NCBI GenBank assembly: GCA_027604505.1
Contig: JADIIX010000058.1
Span: 62,001 to 126,000 of the forward strand
Source of the DNA: Gonapodya sp. JEL0774
Taxonomy: Eukaryota > Monoblepharomycota > Monoblepharidomycetes > Monoblepharidales > Gonapodyaceae
Reading direction: 5' to 3'
Length of the DNA: 64,000 nucleotides
This document shows positions 37,601-49,900 of the stretch, piece by piece. The notes under the pieces were generated by a model that had not been told where the DNA came from, searched no databases, and saw only the letters and a program-made list of their open reading frames with translations. The position numbers were made by a program, and so were the translations under genes. How positions within the stretch are numbered: the stretch's first letter is position 1; each line of letters opens with the position of its first letter.

Positions 37601-38097
37601 ATTGACGATATAACTGAGGAAGTAATGCGCGATATGCAGGAACTCTCTATCACTGGCTCTGCAAGTACATGCAAGAGTGCATCCCCGTGAGTAGCAAAAC
37701 CGGCAGGCCACTTCCATCCGCGGAACCCCGTCGCTCTGTCTTTCGGTTCCTCCTCTCCCGCATGTACGCTCTTGATGTGGATGATGACAACATTGCGTCT
37801 AATCCCGAGTCCGCGAGTGCACGGCCAAGATCGGAATCAAATGTGGAGACTGAGACAATCGCAAGCGACAGCGACAGTGACGTGTCGAAAGAAGTAGAGG
37901 AGTTGCGGAAGGCGGATTTGGAGTTGGATACTGAAACGGGAGTTTTGCATACGGGCCGTGCAGCGATAATCTTGACCTTGGACAGTGAGGACGAAAGCAC
38001 TCAAGGACCCACGATGCCCTTCACAAATGATGTATCGATTTCAGAGGAGCAATTGGACGACACACAACCGCTGACTTTATCTTTGTCGGTGGAATGA
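34665..38097 (+). CDS. PARG: poly(ADP-ribose) glycohydrolase, canonical animal/plant type
   Basis: Removes poly(ADP-ribose) from proteins after PARP activity. Exons 34665-35285, 35582-36280, 36385-36568, 36640-36845, 36907-37091, 37163-37557, 37640-38097 sum to 2748 nt, 915 aa (886 from the second ATG at 34752, which begins MSGGNSADSD and is a good alternative). The disordered N terminus carries two PIP-box-like motifs (QSTILQYF at 34794-34817; QSKQMSQYF at 35055-35081) and a basic PKRQK. The catalytic part has LPFSRGN, VNFNVLWRMEGMEMTEKVKC, VTFHRRYL and the signature GGGVIGKGAVQEELLF with the Glu pair intact. Then LFVTGAQRWSRIEGYGRGF, VAIDALPF, STGNWGCGVFCGDPEWKWA and GTLYHWLCKYM. A long acidic Ser/Asp-rich tail follows. 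It should be active. Confidence 0.93.
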
Positions 38098-38416
38098 ACT
38101 CCTCAGAAGCATTGCAATCAGGTTGCCTTGCAAGATATTTCCTCTTCTTCACTAAACTCAAAATCTATGGGAAAAGGCTGTCTAAAGCCTTGACGTACGT
38201 TTGTGAGAAGACGCGTTTTGCTCAAACTTGGAGAATATATATATACTGTGATTTCCAGTACTGGACTGGAGTGGTAGATAGATCGGATGTATGATGCATG
38301 TCTAGGTCGGTGTGAGAGCAAGACGTTGAGATATGCTCTGTTTCCATGAAGCTTTCGTTTGTCGGAATAAAGTTTTACCATATTAATGTATATAAATTTC
38401 ATTAGTCTTTCACTAC
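38098..38416. other. intergenic region upstream of 5S rRNA
   Basis: 3' flank of PARG. Short AT-rich repeats (tatatatata near 38237). No gene-like frame was recognised. Confidence 0.5.
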
Positions 38417-38535
38417 AACTACGGCCATATGCACGGAAAAGTGCCGCTTCCCGTCCGATCAGCGCAGCGAAGCCCGTGACAGCCCAGTCAGTACTAGCGT
38501 GAGAGATCAGCTGGGAATACTGGGTGCTGTAGTTT
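38417..38535 (+). rRNA. 5S ribosomal RNA
   Basis: About 118 nt with the full 5S layout. The 5' end aactacggc pairs perfectly (one G-U) with the 3' end gctgtagtt. The conserved loop A/helix II segment ggccatat, the strongly conserved cttcccgtccgatcag, the box A region agcgcagcgaagc, and the 3' segment gggaatactgggtgctgt are all present in order. The gene is followed at once by TTTT, the RNA polymerase III stop. It stands alone between two protein genes rather than in an rDNA unit, as in many fungi with dispersed 5S copies. Confidence 0.92.
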
Positions 38536-38932
38536 TGCCTTTCGGGGAATTACTCGCGGCTTTTTGCACATCACAAATGTGACAAAATGCTTTTTGAGAG
38601 CTGCAATTGCGAATGCCCGGGGAGAGCGTTGTTCTCAAATGCCGCAATGCCACGTAGCTCTGTCCTTTGGACAGATTTGCTTTCTAGAGTTTTGTTCATT
38701 CCTAATCACAATAGACTGGTAAATATTAGTACGGATGAGTGTTATCACCTCAAACAATTTACTATCGTTAGAATTCCCAAGGGAGAAGTCCGGTACCCAT
38801 GAAACTGCGAAGAGAGAGCACAACCTCAAGTTTTCGGCTTTTCTCTTGTATTCGCCATGCGTTTCCTGATAATGTCATCCCCCTCTTCCCTACTTTCCTT
38901 CACCACATTACATATGTGCATAACATAAAACA
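38536..38932. other. intergenic region downstream of 5S rRNA
   Basis: Between the 5S gene and the stop codon of the minus-strand IDO gene. AT-rich, no recognisable gene. Confidence 0.5.
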
Positions 38933-40900
38933 TTAGGAGGAAGAAGGAACTTCAAGCATAACCGCTGTAGTTTCACTCCTTGTTTGCTTCAAAAAGGGTA
39001 CCACGGCAGATCCACCTTACATAAATGCAGTGACGTTGAAAACACCAATAATACCAGTGCAGACGACCGGCAAAAACACTCACCGGTACCTTTGGCCTCT
39101 TCTCCATTGTCCTGCAAGTTTGCGGCCTTTTTGGCCTGCAACACCACGTATTGCGTCGCGATTGACAAATGCTTTGAACGAAATGATGCAAGGTCCGCCA
39201 AGCATGCGTTGTAAATGTCCCCCATCACTTGCACCCCAGGCTGACTGGGCGATTCTTCCAACTTGCGTTTGAGCCAGGGTCGAATGCCCCCATGCCGCGC
39301 TAGGCTATTGAGGTACAGCCTGTGTGGTCCCTCCATGTAGTTCCTCGTCTCAGCGATAAAATTATGGTGCTTCCCTGATGGCGGAAGGGACCCCGAGGCC
39401 TGTGCGAGGTGGTGCACTCCCAAAAACAAATCCACCGCAGCCACGGAAGGGTTCTGCGCAGCTGATGCACCTGAAAAGCGGAAGCGGATACCGGGTTCTC
39501 CAGGTTCGGCCCGGTGCACCACAGGGGGACTTGGTTGGGTAGACGCGAGTCCAGTGGATTCCGCAAAGGCGTCAAAGGGCTCGAATGATTCGGTAAATGT
39601 CTGGACACCTCGGAATAAGAGACCTTGCGGAAACCGACCGGGGTCCGACCATCCACCGATGAAAGTGCGGACTTGGCCAAAGAAAACCTGCAGCATGGTG
39701 AGGTGTACAATCAACAGGTGGGAAAGTCCCAACTGCCTCGCACCAGGGGTACAAAGCGAATCTGCCTACCTCGGGTACACACCCTTTCCAGATTTCCTGA
39801 GTTGCTTGATTGATATCGTTGATCGCAGAGCGAACTTCTTTGAGACAATCTGCTACGACCGTGGGTGCGTCCTCGCCATCCTAAAACAATATTCAGAAGG
39901 GAATGCACAACTATGATGAATCTCTTGGCTGCAGAGGCGAAATAGAGGATCGATACCTCATGAGCAGCTTCGAGGGCACGAGTGATGTGATTATACACCG
40001 GGCCGGCTACAGATTCCGAGAGAATCGATACAGAGCCAAACAAACGCTCAGTTTGGGTAAGTGTGTGGCACAACTGGAGTTTCGGATAAGGAATCCTGAA
40101 TGGGAGACGCAGGAGAACCGCGACATAAACTGGGCCACATTCTGGACGCATCAAGAAACAAGAAAATTTTCCTCACCTTTTCTGCTCGTTCCACCACGGC
40201 CGATCCTCGTCAATTTTCCAGTTGAAGAATGCGAAGTTGGCAACAGCCATAACAGGACGAAGCCCAAGGCGTTCGGATAAAGCGGCATACGGAATCGCAA
40301 GTTGTTCGGGGATTTCTTGAAGAGGGCTTAAGCCAGGTGCACCAACAACGTATGTTTGAGTGATATGCGAGATGATTGTGTGGCCACTGAGCAGACACAG
40401 GAAAGGTCGCCAAACATGTCAAAAAGTGCCGGCCCGTGCAAGTGCTCTTTGCACTTACCGTTGAGCCTCCGCTAGTGTCGTCAATTTGGCGTGGTCGAGG
40501 AGTGGCATCTGATGAAAGAAATTTTCGAGGCTCGTTGGTGGAACTCGACCTGCTTCCCATATCTCCACATGCAAAACTTACAGAATCAACCGCCGCTCGA
40601 AAATCGGCAATTTTCGCTGCAGACAGAATCCCAGTGCTGTCTGGTGTATCAGCGAGTAAGGAAGCCAGAGAATCCCATTGGATGAAGTATTCAGGAAGGC
40701 GACTGAGTGGGACATCTTGGGGAACGCCAGCAGTCGCATCACCTATGAGTGACGAAAGAGGTGCAAAATCATGTGGTGGTGGGTCGGTCCCTTGATTGGA
40801 AGAGTTCGAACTCACTGATTTGAAAGTCGCGATGATTTGGGAATGGCCTTGCGCACTGGGCGAAAGGATGGGAAACTTGGGCAGCGGTGTCTGGTGCCAT
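38933..40900 (-). CDS. BNA2: indoleamine 2,3-dioxygenase
   Basis: Haem enzyme that opens the tryptophan indole ring to N-formylkynurenine, first step of the kynurenine/NAD route. Exons 40816-40900, 40582-40742, 40459-40508, 40177-40386, 39957-40095, 39770-39880, 39084-39687, 38933-39015 sum to 1443 nt, 480 aa. Motifs: DVPLSRLPEYFIQWDSL, MPLLDHAKLTTLAEAQRGHT, YVVGAPGLSPLQEIPEQLA, PVMAVANFAFFNWKI, FIGGWSDPGRFPQGLLFRGV, the core FRFSGASAAQNPSVAAVDLF, HNFIAETRNYMEGPHRLYL and the end KGTGGSAVVPFLKQTRSETT. The last two exons must be joined to make the GTGG-x-x-x-x-P-x-LK motif. A 295-codon unspliced frame across the 5' part was rejected because it runs through introns. Confidence 0.94.
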
Positions 40901-41582
40901 GGGAGAAATAGTTTGCGAATGAGGATGTCAGTTAGTGTGTCATTGGGGGACAGCCGGGAGTGCGGCCCTTCTTTTCCTCCTTCACCCCGTATGGCAGATT
41001 CCACTTCAACGTGATTTACATAAAAGCAGGGAGGAAGAAAGAAGAATGAGGAGGGTAGGTCAAGATTTGTAGTGCATAGCGATGAAATGTCAGTCAAGCA
41101 GTGGAAAGACTGATGAAACTATGTCAGCAAAAGCGGTAGCGGGTTTCACAGAGTAGAACTCAGGTGCGGGTGCCAACTAACAATCGGGGACTGCGGGACA
41201 TGGAAGATTGATAAACTGGATGAAAAAGATAGAAGGCCAAATGACGAAGGAAACCGACAGACAGCGCGACAAAGACAAATCGCCTCAGCTCACTGGTTCT
41301 GCCCGCATGACAACGCGATTACATATGATGAATCTTCGCCTTCCCTCCCTTCACTCGCACTAAGTTCAATTAAAGTACAAGTTATCGATTACAGTCATTA
41401 ATTCGAGCTTAAAGTCTTGGTCATACTTATGCAGTTTATTATGTTGCGGCAGGGCGGTAGCATTGCGACGTCGGCTAAGCTCGCGCCGATATTTAAGCAC
41501 TGCTCTCCGAATCAGCGCGAAGAAGCAATGTCTGCCGCAGAGGCGAAAGGTTCGTGAGAGTTCATGTAACACCATCTCTTAA
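40901..41582. promoter_or_regulatory. divergent promoter region IDO / enoyl-CoA hydratase
   Basis: 682 bases between divergent start codons. No recognisable gene. Both 5' UTRs and promoters must lie here. Confidence 0.4.
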
Positions 41583-43071
41583 ATGGCTTCTGAGGTCACA
41601 ATATCAGCAAAAGCAATCATCGACCGTCTTCCGGTCTCCACCTCCCGGGTTGCATGGTATGTAATCTTCGAAACCCCACGCTAGGATGGAATCGCTCACT
41701 CATCGGTTCCTCTCGTGTAACAGGAACAGACGAGACTTGATTTTGTATGCCCTTGGGGTTGGCGCCAAGGAATTAAAATTCATTTATGAGCTCGATCCCA
41801 ATTTCTCTCCACTTCCGTTCTACCCATTGTGTGTCGGAGCTAAAGGAGAATCGCAAGATGTAGTTAAATTTGGTGGCGGTGGTCGTGCCTTCCCACAGAT
41901 TCCGGGAATCACTCTGGATGTGAGGAAAATTGTCAATTGATTTATTTGTTACCGGGTGGACTCATCACTTCTCTCCTCTAAAGTTGACCAAGCTCCTTCA
42001 TGGAGAGCAATCCATTGAAATTCTCCAGCCCATTCCTTTGGAGGGTAGCTTCAAGTCCGTCTCAAGGACTTCGGGAATTTATGATCTGGGGAAAGCAACT
42101 GTACTCACAAAGTACGTCTGACAGCCATTCTCCACCTGAGCTACCCTCTTGGGCAATTCTCTCACTCCTACTTCATTTTAAGCGAATCCGTTTACTATGA
42201 CAAGAACGACCAGCCAATGGTTCGACTCGAGGGCGCCTCGTTCTTCCGTGACTCGGGCGGTTGGGGTGCGTTCTCACCTCTGTGGAAATCATTTCATGTA
42301 TGACTTCATATACCATCTATAACGTGATAGGTGGACCTCGTCGCCCCAAGGACCCTCGCGATGTTGACGTACCAAAAGACCGCAAGCCCGATAAGGTGAA
42401 TCGGAAATTTCAACTACGTTTCTCCTTTCACTCATTGTCTTACAACGTGGCATGTCTTTTTTTTTTTTTTGGTCTTCTTTGCGTCGATGGGGAAACAATC
42501 GGTAGGTTGAGACCCACCAAACTTCCCCCGATCAGGCAATGCTCTATCGCCTCAGTGGGGACTACAACCCCCTTCACGCGGTACGTCTCCTCCAGGTGTA
42601 GTGGGAGAGATTGGTTTGTTTATGTCTTTTATCAGGATCCCAAACTCGCCACGAGTGTTGGATTCAAAGCTCCGATTCTCCACGGCCTTTGCACGTATGG
42701 GCACTGCTCTCGAGGTGCGTCTGCAATGACATATAGATCGTGCTCAAGTCACTCGAACCATTCGCCTCCCCTTTCGACCTCCCAGCCATCCTGAAGGCCT
42801 GGGCTGATAACGACTACAAGCGGTTCAAGTCTATTCGCGGTCGCTTCCTGACTCCCGTTTTCCCTGGGGAGACCCTCGAACACAACATGTGGCTCGTCAA
42901 AAAGGAAAAGGATGAGATCACCGTTGCCTTCCAGGTTCGTGTTGAATCTTTGGTTGTATTCACTCTCACTCATTGATCACAAATCGCCATCATTAGACTA
43001 AAATAAAAGAGAGAAATGCGCCGTGCCTTTCTGGTACTGCGGTTGTTAAAGCAGCAGGCTCGAAGCTCTGA
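41583..43071 (+). CDS. peroxisomal 2-enoyl-CoA hydratase 2 (MaoC/hotdog, MFE-2 hydratase-like)
   Basis: Hydrates trans-2-enoyl-CoA to (3R)-hydroxyacyl-CoA in peroxisomal beta-oxidation. Exons 41583-41656, 41724-41919, 41984-42111, 42183-42265, 42331-42395, 42506-42580, 42636-about 42714, about 42737-42934, 42997-43071. The N-terminal half-hotdog has WNRRDLILYALGVGAKELKF and LLHGEQSIEILQPIPLEG. The active-site motif is YRLSGDYNPLHADPKLA (Asp and His present), followed by FKAPILHGLCTYG and PVFPGETLEHNMWL. It ends AAGSKL, a classic PTS1. It stands alone, without the dehydrogenase half of MFE-2. The join near 42714/42737 (after HGLCTYGHCSR) is one base out of phase with the only GT...AG pair there, which would be just 22 nt long. 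Either an assembly error or a real frameshift is present. Confidence 0.88.
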
Positions 43072-43498
43072 AAAAACCTCTGGACGGAAGAGGAAAAACC
43101 AGTTTAACACCACCAATCCGGCGTCTCCGCCCCTTCTCCATCTTTCTCCTCAGATAGGAAATAAATGCTAAAACTGCACCACAAAGAATACTGATAATTC
43201 AACCGCTCCCGTGCATTTAGGAAAGGGTAGTGGAAAGTTTGTTGTTTTGAGGACGATGGTGATAAATGAATCAACATAAATAGCGTTCAATATTCCCTCG
43301 TTGCATCAGCCCTCCTGAGATCGTTTCGCTTTGAGGATAGCCACATCGTGGAGGGCCTGAATCACTACACTACTTCCCGAGTCGGTGGATTTGGCTTGGT
43401 CGTTTGGTATCCTCGAAATTGGTTGAGTCGGAGCTCTCCCAAAGCGAACTCGTTCAGTACCAGCCGTATCGTCGCTGCTACGCCTGCGCTCATAAGAA
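43072..43498. other. intergenic region
   Basis: 3' flank of the hydratase and 5' region of the kinase. No gene-like frame recognised. Confidence 0.5.
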
Positions 43499-46494
43499 AT
43501 GACCACTGCAAACCCCATGGAGACGGCAATTCAGAGGGCGGATGCGGCCACTCCGACAGCGAACGGTTCGTCAGCGACACAATCTGATCTGCCCAAAGTC
43601 ACTGTAGTACGGAAGGCTTCATCTGCAAATACGATTTTCGAAGAGAGGAAGGGAACCGCGCCGCACGGGACGGAATCGGGACAGTTGCCCGTCGTAGTCA
43701 AGAAGAAACCACCTTCACCGACTGGGTCGAACCCGAATTTGGTGGTTTCATCACCATCTGCTCCTTTGGAGCTTTCTTCTACTCGACAGCTCTTGCCAGC
43801 TCCGGTGACGACAGCCCATGGCGCCCTCGCACCTGATGCTAGTCCGGAAGTTACCGGACTTGTTGCACCTCGCACAGTTTCCCCAGTATCACCATCTTCT
43901 CAGGCATCCAGTGAATCTCATTCTGTAACCACTGCCTGTTCTACCTCGGACACTGTTTCGCATCATGGCAACGGTGAATCTTTCGCTCGAGGACACACTC
44001 CACGGCCGTCCCTCAGCAATTTGTCGGTACACCCTCACGTCTCTCTGCAGCGAAAGGGCAGTATGGGCAAAACAGCGTTGAGTCGCTCGGCATCCTTTTC
44101 AGACCCGGATTCGCCCACATCTGCGGGTCCCTCACAACCAATCACTCGAGAAACCAGTAGCAACTCCATTCACAGCACCAGCTCATCACATGCGAGCCCC
44201 ACTACCGCCTCGCCAGTTCCTCAGAAGAAATCTGGATTCTTTAGTCGGGTGTTCAAATTTGGTGAGGACAGCGACGACAAAGATAAGGACCCTCATCGGG
44301 AGGAGGAATTAGGTGGCCGACCTGGCACTCAGTCCCCTCGCCGTGGTTCTCGTGATGATGTCTTCTCCCTTGGTCGTCGAAACTCAGACAATCATCATCT
44401 TTCGACCTCACCCTCCACACCACACAATGTCGGGGAGCACAGCTCTATATTCAAGGATCTTATGACCCCTCAAAAGATCGCACAACGGACTCACTCTCAG
44501 TCAACTCTTTCGTCGTCTGATGGACATGCTGTGGATTCTGAGTCGGAACACCAAGTCTCTGGAGCTATCCTTACCCGATCTCCCTCTTCCCATAGTCTCT
44601 TCCGCCTCCCCTTTGGCCATAAGAGGGAACCAAGCAACGCGAGCAAAGAGGCTGCGAGGACTAAGCTTTCGGCTCTAGTGATCAATAAGGCAACTATGAC
44701 TTCGGAACTCTCACCGGCAGTTTCGCCAGCGCCTTCGTCAGCCGGTCAATCGTTGGATGCACCTTTATCAGCTAATCCCATCTCACCCTCCCCCTTGTCA
44801 TCGACCCTTGTCTCACCGGCCACGACCGTCACAGTGGCTCATCCACCACATTCGGAAACCTCGAAACCACTGCAGAAGGAGGACGAAACACGATCGCACC
44901 ACTCCCTGTTCAAAGATCTCATTCGTGGAAAGTCTAAGCGAGACATTGTGCAATCGGATCGGGGGGTTGCTGTTTCGACCGACTTGACTAGCGCCAGCGT
45001 GACTTCGTCTGTTTCGTCGGAGACAGTTCCTCGGGGAATAACACTCAGTTTTTGTGATAAGTACGGCAAAGTTGATGAAGTACTCGGGAAAGGAGCGTAT
45101 GCGGTGGTGAAGCTGGCACATAAGAAGGAGGGGGCCGCGGAAAAGTGTTTCGCAGTAAAAGTGAGCTTGGAAGATTGATCATTCGGCTTGGAGTGGCGAT
45201 CGCTCAAACAACAATTGCATACGAAACAGGAATTTCGCAAGAGGAAAAAGGATGAATCGGAGAAAGATTTCATGAAGAAGCTAACTGCAGAGGTACCAGG
45301 ATCCAGTTCCTTCCTTCTGTATTCTGTTGCTGAGCAATGTTGCTCTTGATTCAAACAGTTCAGCATCAGCTCTTGCTTGCATCACGAAAACGTGATAGAA
45401 ACACTTGACTTGATACAGGCGAGTCTCAAGTTCGCTCTCCTGACACGGTTCTGCTCTGTTTGAACGGGACTGCAATTTCTCCTGGTAACAGGATGAGCAG
45501 CATCACTGGTGTGAGGTCATGGTGAGTAAGCAAGTACGCATTTTCTAGCCAGGTCTTCATGACTGAGAAAGGCAATCGGACTCGTCTTGCAGGAGTACTG
45601 CGCCGGTGGTGACCTCTATGCCCGAATAGTGTCGGGTACTTTGACCGATATCGCTGAGATTAATTGTTATTTTAAGCAACTAGTTCTTGGCGTTGCCTAT
45701 ATCCACACTCTTGGAATCGCTCACAGAGACTTGAAGGTACGAAAACGACAGTGATGTTCGTGTGGACTTAATAGTGATAAGTTGACGAGAATGGCCGTTT
45801 GAAATCCTCTCCATTCTAGCCCGAAAATCTCCTCCTGGATTCAGAAGGACGCGTACTGAAAATCAGCGATTTCGGGGTTGCAACCATCTTCCGAGGTCCA
45901 TCTGACGGGAAGGAGTCGACGACCAAGTCCAAAGGGATTGCCGGTTCTTCTCCTTACATCGCACCGGAAGAACTGACCGACAGCGAGTACGATGCCCAAA
46001 AGGTGGACATTTGGGCGGCCGGAGTGATTTACTACACTCTGCTGTACAATTCAGTCCCTTGGCAGAAAGCTTCCAAGTCGGATCCGCACTACAAGTACTT
46101 TTTGTCGCATAGAAATGGGCAGGTGATTGATGTATCTTGGAGTTCCTGTGAAACGCGCCGTGTTGTTGATGTGTTCTCGAATTCTACTCCTCAGTTTTGG
46201 CCGATTGACCGTCTGCCCCCCGGCCAACGCAAACTGGTAAACCGTATTTTAGATCCCAACCCTTTGACACGGATCAAGATGGAACAAATACTTGCGAACG
46301 AGTGGTTCCAGTCGATTCCCTTCTGCCGGTCGGATGGGTCTTGCAAGTCGGTGTTGAATCCCGACGGTTCTATCCCGCATCTTCATCCAAAACCCATTGA
46401 GACGCACAAGCTTTCACAAGATCAGCGAAATGGCGCTCATGACCGTTATGGTAGCGGGAGCGCAAGCGGGACGGCGAGTGTGCGGAGCCGTTAA
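43499..46494 (+). CDS. Ser/Thr protein kinase, Npr/Hal (HAL5-like) family
   Basis: Exons 43499-45160, 45230-45292, 45359-45418, 45492-45521, 45593-45736, 45820-46122, 46195-46494 sum to 2562 nt, 853 aa. The first 520 residues are Ser/Pro/Thr-rich and probably disordered, as in yeast Npr1 and Hal5 kinases that control plasma-membrane transporters. The kinase domain is complete: glycine loop VLGKGAYAVVKLA, the catalytic Lys in CFAVK, hinge EYCAGGDLYARI, HRDLKPENLLL, DFGVATIFRG, the activation-segment end SSPYIAPEEL, and VDIWAAGVIYYTLL. The specific HAL/NPR look comes from YKYFLSHR...PPGQRKLVNRILDPNPLTRI. Intron 3 (45419-45491) begins with GC instead of GT. Target and regulation are not visible. 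Confidence 0.9.
45419..45491 (+). other. GC-AG spliceosomal intron
   Basis: The donor reads CAG|GCGAGT and the acceptor taacag|GAT. Removing it joins LDLIQ to DEQHHWCEVM in phase 0, exactly between kinase strands beta 4 and beta 5. No GT donor in this stretch keeps the frame. Confidence 0.85.
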
Positions 46495-46914
46495 TAATCA
46501 TAATATAGCAGGATTGTTTTGCATATCTCCTGAATGATGTCATTGGATGTTTGGGTATTAGACTTATTTAAATGCAATGTCGGAGCTTGATCGTATTGAT
46601 GACTTTGGAAGTTGAGACAGTTTCACGCCTGTCGGAGGGACGGAAAGGGAAGGGGGTTGTGGGGGGGGTGGTGGTGGGTGGTTAGTGTGGGGCATTGTGG
46701 CGAAGGGCACCCACCCGGATAGATACCAAACGACGCCCATTGTGTGAAAGGGGTGGATAAGNNNNNNNNNNCCCCCCCCCCCCCCCCCCGCGGGCCTTGG
46801 GGAGGAGGGGAACCCCCCGGACTCTTTCCCATCCTCTCGCCCTTGTCGTCACGGGGGTTGAACTTTAAGTACTCTTGTAAAGTGTCCCCGACATTTCTGT
46901 TATACCATATTAAA
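46495..46914. other. convergent intergenic region with gap and C homopolymer
   Basis: G-rich purine tract 46629-46692, ten Ns at 46762-46771, then 18 Cs (46772-46789). Lies between the kinase and ArfGAP stop codons. No gene seen. Confidence 0.8.
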
Positions 46915-49900
46915 TCAAGACCTTGCTACCTTCGCCACCGCGCTACTCAGCAATCTAGAGCAAACATCGACTGCGCCTTCCACATCCGTTGCTAGATCTT
47001 CATTCGAAGATTGTCTATGGGTATTGCCTATCGAGAGCAAGTCCAACGGTGTCAGCCCCATTGCATCTTTAGATAACGGGTCAGCCCCTTTCTGTAGTAT
47101 ATACGCTATCGCTTCAATGTCCTCTGTCAATGCTGCGTAATGAAGTAGAGTTCGGTAAGCAGGGTTTGGCAATGTCAGTCCGTCAGGTGCTACAAAGAGA
47201 AGTGGATCGTGTATTTGGGGATCCAAATGGGATTCATCAACAGCATTGATATTGGAGCCGTTCTGCGTCGTCATTGTTGAGATTATCAAGCGACTTCAGA
47301 GAGTGTGAAAGCGTCACGTACCTGAAGGAGGAATTCAACCAGAGAAAACCTCGATATCGTTGCTAAATCCGTAGGATCCTTGACCGAGCGATTTTTCATC
47401 ATCGGATAGTCCATCGCCACGTGCAAAACGTGTCGACCGTTCATTCGGTGATTCAGATCCGCTCCCAATGCCAACGCGGATAATACTCCGGTGAAGTCAG
47501 TGCGACTGACACTCAAAATGAGTAGGCTGTTCGCTGCCGCCCCTGTCGCACCGAGAGAGCGATCCACAAATAGTCGGTCCCCGTACTTGTTTCGAATGAA
47601 AGCCGATTTCACGTCACGAGGGTGCGATTGTATCGGTCGTTGGACACCTTTCTCAGAACATGTCGCTTCCCACACTGCGTTGGACACATTGTTTCCGATG
47701 GCACGGAACATGCCCGATAATTCTGGAGTCCATGTCGAAGTATCCAATGTCACTGATCGAACTTTGGAGATGTGAGTGCCCAAAGATCGGTGAATTCCCG
47801 AACAATCTTTCGAATCAAGAGACGATCATCCGGAAAACATGAGCAATCGCTCCACAAGTTACACACGACAACTCACCAATGCATATTAAACATCCAAGGT
47901 TGATGGAGCTCCAATCCGGATTCCTCGCACCACAGTCCGCACACATCTGGTTCGCTGGGTCCTCCCTAAGCATCTCGAGAAGCTTCACGTAGTCAAATTG
48001 TCCTTCAGGATGCTTGCTTCCGCCAGCCGGGGAGGACCCTTCCTTATCCAAGTCGAAGAACGACGTGTTGCCCTGCAAAAGTCCTTCGATCGCGTTTTGT
48101 ATGGTGCTGATCCAACCACGCATTTCCACCTCGTCTGTAGCCTGGTATACTCGGCGCCCGACTTCCGGACCTATCACCTCAAAACAAAATCGGCGCTCCG
48201 CGTTGCGAGCTTCTCGAACGGTGCAAAATCGCAAGCGCACAATTCCGTTCTTGTCGGGGATTAGGCCCATTTTCCAGTTTGCGTACTCTGGGGATGTTGC
48301 AAGCACGAGACCACAACAAGAAACGGCAATTGAGGAGGTTCTGGCCTCCGTAACTTAGCGCACTCCCTCTCTCACCTTGCAACTGGCCGTTTGACAAGAC
48401 CACCCACATCTTCTTATACCCAGCTCCACCACTATTATTGGATATGTTGAGTTGCACCGACGCCGCATACAGAAAGCCCTAACAGAGAAAGTAAATGTGC
48501 TGCTGTTGTGCGCGTGGAACACTGCACCACCTACTTCTTTCCTTCTGCCCGCTCCATCACCCTCATGACCCTGCTGCTGCTGTAGATCTCGAATGCCTTT
48601 GAACTTAGCGCTCAAAAACGGACTGGGCGGGCCAGAACTCTCTACACCGCCCTGCATGGTGCCCGAGTAGTCTGAAACGGGTGCGCCCGGCGACGTGTAG
48701 AACGAGTCCGCACCACCCGTGCCTTCCACGGCAATGACAGCTGAAGCTCGGGTTTCGAGTATACGACGCTTTTCTTCACGGTCTTTCCGGAGGAGGTGCA
48801 TCGATTTGGTTCTGTCCGAAACCTTTCATGATTGAATGACAAGAGTTCTTGGTTCATTCAATAGAGCCAACTACTACAAATAAACGCTTCAATGACCGCA
48901 CCTGATTTACAAGCCTGTCCAAATCCGATTTTCCATCTAGCATTTTCTGACCAACCGCGGTGTAAAATTGACACTGCTTCTCTGCAAAGTTAGAAAAGAT
49001 GAATGACAGCTCTTGATCCTGAGTACGAATCAAAGGAGCAGTGATCCTGATGGTGTGGTCACGTCGAATGACTTATTGTGGAAAATCTCACCTTTTCCCC
49101 TCCATTTAACTCTCTCAAACGGCTGTAGTAATCGAACCTGACCACAATCACAAAGCAATCTCAACAATTCAGCGGGTCGTCCCTAAAAACCGCATCTCGG
49201 CTCACTCCAGACAGGACATTCCACCCACCTCTTTAAATCAAACGTCTTTCTTCTGGCTTGATACCGAGCGTCCGATTCCGCCCTTTTCCTTGCGCTTTCG
49301 TCAGACGGCATGGCCAGATGCTTGGTCAAGAAGGCGTAGTAGGCGTTGGATTCAGATTCAAATTCTTTTTTGAGGGTATCCATAATCTTGACATCAGATT
49401 CGTAGCTGCGAGAAACGTGGTGAAACATTTCAAGACGAGCTTCCAAAACGTCTCCTCAATCCAGGATTTCTCCGGGACACCACGTACTCACATCTTTCGA
49501 AGCGGCTGTACCAATAATCCCTCGATATTACTCAACCAGCGCACATATGACGCCTGTATATGCCCGTCGGTCATCGCCAGGTACGCGCCCAACGAGGTGT
49601 CCAGGGTGGGGATTTCTGATACGCTGAGCGATAAGTTGATCCACGTCCGAATGCACATCCAGAGTGTTCAGATAACTCTCACACTACAAGCCACCACATC
49701 GCACGCAAACTCACCTCTCCACAAACCCCCTCTGTGCCTCCACACTCCCTCGCGCCGCCTCCAAGTACTGAGTCGCGGCTCTCAGGGCTTTCTTTAAAGC
49801 AGCCCTTAAGGACTCGGTCTTCTTCTCCAGCTCCGCAACTGTGGCTCGAAATAGCGGACCATCCGATAGCAAATCGGCCAGAGACACAGCAGGCGCCGGG

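Noticed and set aside
40210-41097. 295-codon minus-strand frame upstream of IDO
   Set aside because: It reads through three introns and has no in-frame ATG; the spliced model from ATG 40900 restores the IDO N terminus in phase.
42453-42470. Poly-T tract in the hydratase gene
   Set aside because: It lies inside the intron before the exon at 42506 and acts simply as a pyrimidine tract.
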